From Diatrype stigma (Eukaryota; Ascomycota; Sordariomycetes; Xylariales; Diatrypaceae), in NCBI GenBank assembly GCA_022225965.2, contig JAKJXP020000050.1, positions 124,001-188,000 on the forward strand: 64,000 nucleotides of DNA, written 5' to 3'. The position numbers and the translations under genes were made by a program. Below, in pieces: positions 59,041 through 64,000 of this stretch (positions are counted from its first letter, which is position 1; every line of letters begins with the position of its first letter). The notes beneath the pieces are model-generated. The model saw nothing but the letters and a program-made list of their open reading frames with translations, ran no database searches and had not been told where the DNA came from.

Positions 59041-61315
59041 AAAAAAACGAATAATACCGGAATTATAATTTCGGATTTAAATTCTTAAATGCGTCCTATT
59101 ATTAAGTATTTTTTTAAATACGTTTCGAATTTTTTTCGTTAAGGCTTCGACGTAAAATAAATCGAGCCCGTAATAAAAAATGGCTGTTTTGATATAAAAT
59201 TAATAACGTATTATGTTTGTTTTAAAATTAAATAAGCTTTTGCTTTTTTTTCGGAATATATATTTTCGAAATTTCTTAAGCAATTTAATAATATAACCGT
59301 TTTTTGGCGCTATTTCTGCCGAATTTAAAAATATTTCGATCGTTTTCGAGCCCGATTAAATTTATTTAATAAGCCGGCTTATTTACGAAAACAAATTCGA
59401 TTAATTCTTCGCCGTCGATTTCTTTTAAACCGTTAAACGTTTATCGATAAATGGCCGTTTTTAATATTATTTTTAATTATTCCATATTAAGACGGAATAA
59501 AAAAGAATTAAACGCCTTATAATTATAACGAATTAAAAAGAATAATTAATAAAACCTTCGGTTTTTTCTTATTACATTTATTATTTTTATATCAAATTTA
59601 TATGCTTTATAATATTTAATAAAAACGCTATTAACCCTTAATAATTTCGGTTACGTAACGGTAATTAATCGAAGCCTTTTTTTTAACGAAACGTCGGCTT
59701 ATTATATTAACCTAGGCCCTTATATTTAAATTAATCCCTATCGTAATAAGCGTTGCGCTTTTTTTCGGAAATACGGTTACGGCTTTTCGAAACGGCGGGT
59801 TTATATCGATTATACGTAAAAGCTTCGCCAAAATAAGCTATACATAAACGCTTATTCCGGCAGGCCATTTTCCGATTTCGAATTAATACTGGAATCGTCG
59901 TATTAAATAAAGTTTTAAACGGTTACGAAAAAAATAATTTTGGATACATCCGGCGGCGTTTTTTCGTTCTTTAATCGAAATAAAAGTTCCAAATGCTTTT
60001 TTTTTTTTTTTTGCAAGCGATAATTCGGTATTTCTTTTTTTCGTAATTCCAATACGTTATTAATAACCTTTTTCGTTTTTATTATCGAATCGATTTATTA
60101 CGGTCGGAATTTATTCGATATTCGGAATTTCTTTATTAATTGCTTTTGTTTTGTTTTTTTTAAACGTTAAGCGTTTTAATATTAAGTATTTTATTTTTTT
60201 CGGGCTTTAAGAAAGCATTATTATACGGCCGTTTATTTTTGCGTTGCTTTATCTTTAAAACCTAGCTTTTGGGTTAAACCTATTAAATTCGATTAATATT
60301 CGTTATTATAACGAAAAATTGCTTTAATGTAATTTTTTATTTTAATATTTTCGTTTTTAATATAAGTTATAAACGATAATAAAAATAATACATTAAATAC
60401 GGATTTTTTTATTAAAAATTTAATTCCGGCTTTTTTATACTGGCTTAATAAATTTATTACGTAATAAAACACTTTATCGATAATTCGTTATTTTAATATA
60501 AATTTTCGAATGCATTTCGAAACGTATGCATTACGTATTCGGAATTTATATATTTCTTTTTTACGAAAAACCATAAATTCTTAAATGCCGTTTTAATAAC
60601 GTTTTTTTATATTATTGCAATACGATTATTATTTAATTTAAAAATTATTTTTTATATAATTCGTAATTTAATATATATATATTATATTAATTTATTTTAA
60701 TTTATCGATAATATTAATTTCGATAATAAAAATAATTTATTTTTTTCCCTTATATTATAAACCGTTCTTTAAATATTCGGCCTGGATATTTCGAAAATTT
60801 ATCGTTTCGTAGGACTTTATTCGTATATTATGTAATAACGAAAGCGATTAATTTTTTTTGCTTTACCTTGTTTTTTGCAATTTATTCGACGCATAGGTTT
60901 CGTTTTTTTTCGTTTTAAATACGCTTCGTTTTTAATTCGATTAATAATCGGGCAATTCTTTGGTTCGTAACGAAAACAAGGTCGTTTATAATGCGACCCG
61001 ATAACGATTAATCGCTAATCGCGCATACGGAAATGCTTTCGGAATTTCCGTAATTTAGGAAATTTTCGCATATCGGATTTTTTTTGTCGTTTTAACGTTA
61101 AGCGATTGCCAGCGGTTCTTTTTCGTTTTGCAAAATAACGGATATCGCTTTTTCGTTTTTGTCGTTCGTACGTCGCTTTTTGCCCGATTCGGCCGCGATT
61201 TAACGTTAAGAATTTTCTTTTATATCGTTCGTTATGGCCGTTTTATTTCGAAAATTACGACTGGCTTTATTTGTATTAATTATTACGTTAAATATCGAAT
61301 AAAAAATTAAAAACT

Positions 61316-61531
61316 TATAAAAATATAAATAATTAATAATTAATAACGTAATAATTAAACGTAAATAAAATTATTTTAAAAAAGAAAATATATAAAATTA
61401 TTTTTAATTATAATTCTTAAAAATATATAAAGTTTTTTTTATAAGCCTTAATTCTTAATACGGCGCTTAAGCGCCAATTACGTACCGCTTACGTAATAAG
61501 CCCCTTAAATAAAAGCCATTCCTTTATAATA
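61316..61531 (-). repeat. LTR (5' side) of older Gypsy element
   Basis: About 216 bp matching 46354-46567, with shared words TAATAACGTAATA, TATAATTCTTAAAAATAT, GCGCCAATTACGT, CCGCTTACGTAATAAG and AAATAAAAGCCATT. Boundaries approximate. Confidence 0.65.
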
Positions 61532-63100
61532 ACGTATATATAAAAGTCGAATAATAATTAAAATCATTATCGATAAGCATTAATAAAAATAAATAAAAAC
61601 AATTAAATTACGATATTACGATATAAAAAAAGATAATAAGCCGATGTAATATAATACTAAAGGCTTTATAAAAGCAAAATATAATTAAATAAATAATTAA
61701 GCGGCATTATATTAAATTAAAACTTTAATATAAATAAAAAACTAATAAAAAACTTAAAAAATAACTAAATTAAACTATTAATAAAATATGATAATAATAA
61801 CTATAAAATAAATTAATTATAAATTAAAAAGAAATAAAAGTCTTTATAAATAGGAAATGTTTTTTTAATTACGAATTAATAAAATCGAATTAAAATCGTA
61901 TTTATTTAATCGCCGTATTTTCGATGTAATAACGCCGCTTTTTTATTACGAATACGTTTTTAAAACGCCGATATATGTTATATCTTTTTATTTGTTATAT
62001 TAAAAAGATTAATAACGGCTTTAAAATGCTTTTAAGCCGTTATTATTATTAAATCGTAATGAGCTTTTTACGCGCTAAAAATAAAAAAGCAATAAAAAAG
62101 GAATAATTTAATACATAAACATTAAGCGCTTTAAGAAGTTATATAAAGCGTAAAAAATAAAGAAAAAAAACAAAAGGCTTTAAAAGAAACGATAAATAAT
62201 AATAAAAGCGTAACGTTTTATTATCGTATATGTAATAAATAGCACTTTTATATATAATTATAACTTTATGCCTTTAATACGAATCGATTAAACTATTAAG
62301 TAAATAATAATTAAGAAAAAAACGAAAACGTAACGCTAGCATTATAATATAACACCTAATTAAAAGTACTTAAGTTTTATTATAAAGAGGCCTTTTCGAA
62401 GGTCCTTTTCGGGTTTTTTATAGCGAATTAAATCGATAAATATATTTAAAAAGAAAAATTCTTTAGGTTTATTTAAAAAGTATTTAATATTAATATATAA
62501 AACCGCTTAATGATTTTTTATTATTTAACGAATTTTTAATTTAATTTATTATCGAATAAAATTAAATATTTAATAAGTTTAATTATATATATAACGCATT
62601 AAGTTAATACGAAATATTTATATTTTTAATAAAGTTAAATAAAAGGCATTTATTTATGAAAGTCGAAATATTCTTTTATAAATTTCGGTTTTTTAAATTA
62701 CATTAATGTTTATAAATTAAATATAATATTAATTAAAGTCGCCTTAAGGTTATATCGATTATATAACGTAAATTTAAGCATTTTAATAATAAATTAATTT
62801 CTTTATATATAAGTTTTAATTCTTAGTTAAATTAAGTTTAAAACTAAAATATAAACGGGTTATTAATTTTTAATAATAAATTATATTTATAAAACCTTAT
62901 ATTTAAGAGATTTTAATAAACGTTTAAGAAAATTATTTATTATTAACTTAATGTTTATATAATTGAAACGGGCTAGTTTTATTTTATTATATTATTTAAA
63001 AGGTTTATTTTCGAACTTATTATTTTATATTTAGTCTTTGTATTCTTTATAGCTTTCGAGTTACTTTTGTGCTTTTTTTTTAAATTCGAATAATAAACTT

Positions 63101-63960
63101 ATTATTACTTATCTGGTTTCGTTTATACCTGTTATGGCAGCCTCTTATATTGTTATACTGGATCTAAGTATTATGGTTAATTCAGACCACTACCACTGAG
63201 CCACCATGTTTGCCAAAAGGGATACAGAATTCCAAGTCACACTGGGAATTCCTATAGTGGTATATATTGTAACAGAATGCTAAGGGACTAGCCACGTACA
63301 AGTGAATTGGAGGGACTATTCACTTGTAGATGCCAAGACCATGACATCAAGGATCCCAGGGGACCTATGACTCTCGAGATCCAAAGAGATCCATGTCACG
63401 TAATCGGCTAGCCTTTCCTCCGTCCTGTGGTGCGAAGAAAATACCCCCGATATCCATTAAGGCGATCTTGTAACATAGAACAATTGTGTGATATAATCTC
63501 TTAATACCTTAACTTGGGTAGCATTAAGGACTGCTAAGAACAGTAATGTTTCTAGCACCATGTCTTTCAGTAAAAGTCCAGAGAACGAAGTTATGACTAG
63601 AACAGATTACCAAATATGGTTGCCCTTACCATTTCAATGAAAAGAAAAGAACAACATGTTAAGTCAAACAAAGGGGACAAGCACTTTGTATTTATTCACA
63701 ACGTATAGTTATTAGTGCTGTCTAGCTTATGATCTATATTACAATAGCTCTGTTCTCTAAACCAAATATAAGTTTTACTCTTAAAGGGAGAATATCAGTG
63801 TTTTAGCGCAATATAAAAGCTTAGTCGACCCGCGAGGTAATGGCAAAAATTCCCACCACCATCAATATACAACACTACCTAGGTAAGTATTTCTTTTAAC
63901 GCAAGAAAAAACACCAAAGAGAACCTACACGCACCAATTCCCAGAACTAAAACCACCAAC
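63101..63960. other. Normal-composition flank to the right of the island
   Basis: No gene recognised. A minus-strand box A-like word (TGGCTCAGTGG, about 63191-63203) has no matching box B. A possible 5' leader with GTAAGT (about 63883) precedes the ATG at 63961. Confidence 0.4.
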
Positions 63961-64000
63961 ATGTCTCGATTCATTACCAGCATTTCTATCACCGTCAAGA
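63961..64000 (+). CDS. Possible gene start cut by the window end
   Basis: ATG in a good context (CCACCAACATG) after an A/C-rich leader; only 13 codons (MSRFITSISITVK) are visible, so identity cannot be judged. Confidence 0.3.
   Translation, partial: MSRFITSISITVK

Larger units (their letters stand above)
46354..61531 (-). mobile_element. Older Ty3/Gypsy retrotransposon, split by a later insertion
   Basis: Two matching LTRs (46354-46567 and 61316-61531) enclose minus-strand Gypsy coding remnants. These are reverse transcriptase at about 59040-58590 and integrase at about 49890-49380. Between them sits a complete second LTR element (49946-57060). Without the insert the element would be about 8.1 kb. 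Everything is heavily RIP-mutated, with stops throughout. Target duplication not resolved. Confidence 0.7.
43740..63100. repeat. RIP-type AT-rich island (about 19 kb)
   Basis: Composition changes abruptly at about 43,740 and returns to normal near 63,100. Within it TpA is extremely common and CpA/TpG are scarce while CpG remains frequent, and reading frames of retrotransposon proteins are full of TAA/TAG stops at former Gln/Trp codons. This is the pattern left by repeat-induced point mutation. No host gene was found inside; the ORFs are remnants or chance. The outermost parts (43.74-44.79 kb and 61.5-63.1 kb) are nearly pure A/T. Confidence 0.9.

Overview
The window is nuclear DNA from a filamentous ascomycete, probably Sordariomycetes-like. 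Genes carry short GT-AG introns (about 40-270 nt). There are typical fungal families (WSC, ABM, fungal monocarboxylate-type MFS, fungal rhodopsin-like). GC-rich coding DNA is set against one large, extremely AT-rich block with the base pattern of repeat-induced point mutation (RIP). I found no bacterial operons, rRNA or CRISPR. All exon borders below were worked out by hand from splice sites and reading phase.

Layout. 3-2858: 3' part of a long disordered protein gene. 5168-6770: a six-exon TENA/THI-4 family gene. 6.8-11.2 kb: gene-free DNA holding a 287-bp inverted-repeat element, a 647-bp hAT-type MITE with an 8-bp target duplication, a second diverged copy, and a tRNA-like Pol III unit. 11.2-18.7 kb: accessory genes, namely an MFS transporter, an ABM-domain protein (minus), an atypical aquaporin and a secreted four-WSC protein. 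18.7-22.4 kb: gene-poor, with a third MITE copy and a second tRNA-like unit. 22.5-24.2 kb: a fungal rhodopsin-like membrane protein whose exon 2/3 phase does not close. 25-41.2 kb: core genes, namely sulfite reductase beta subunit (minus), ribose-5-phosphate isomerase, Rab6/Ypt6 GTPase (minus), Nop53, and a calcium-binding external NADH dehydrogenase. 42.0-43.7 kb: a RING-finger gene and a possible small gene, both minus.

43.74-63.1 kb: AT-rich island of decayed retrotransposons. Two Ty3/Gypsy elements can be resolved, both coding on the minus strand. A 7,115-bp element (49,946-57,060) still has 242/241-bp LTRs and a perfect TATGC target duplication. It is inserted inside an older element whose LTRs lie near 46.35-46.57 kb and 61.32-61.53 kb, splitting its reverse transcriptase from its integrase. 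The window ends in ordinary DNA with what may be the first codons of another gene.

How genes relate. There is no operon logic. The housekeeping genes (sulfur assimilation, pentose phosphate pathway, vesicle traffic, ribosome biogenesis, respiration) form a conserved block. The 5-24 kb segment, with transporter, channel, ABM, WSC and rhodopsin-like genes among small transposons, is the accessory part. The most unusual gene-level observation is the aquaporin, whose first NPA motif reads NCM and whose selectivity-filter arginine is lysine.
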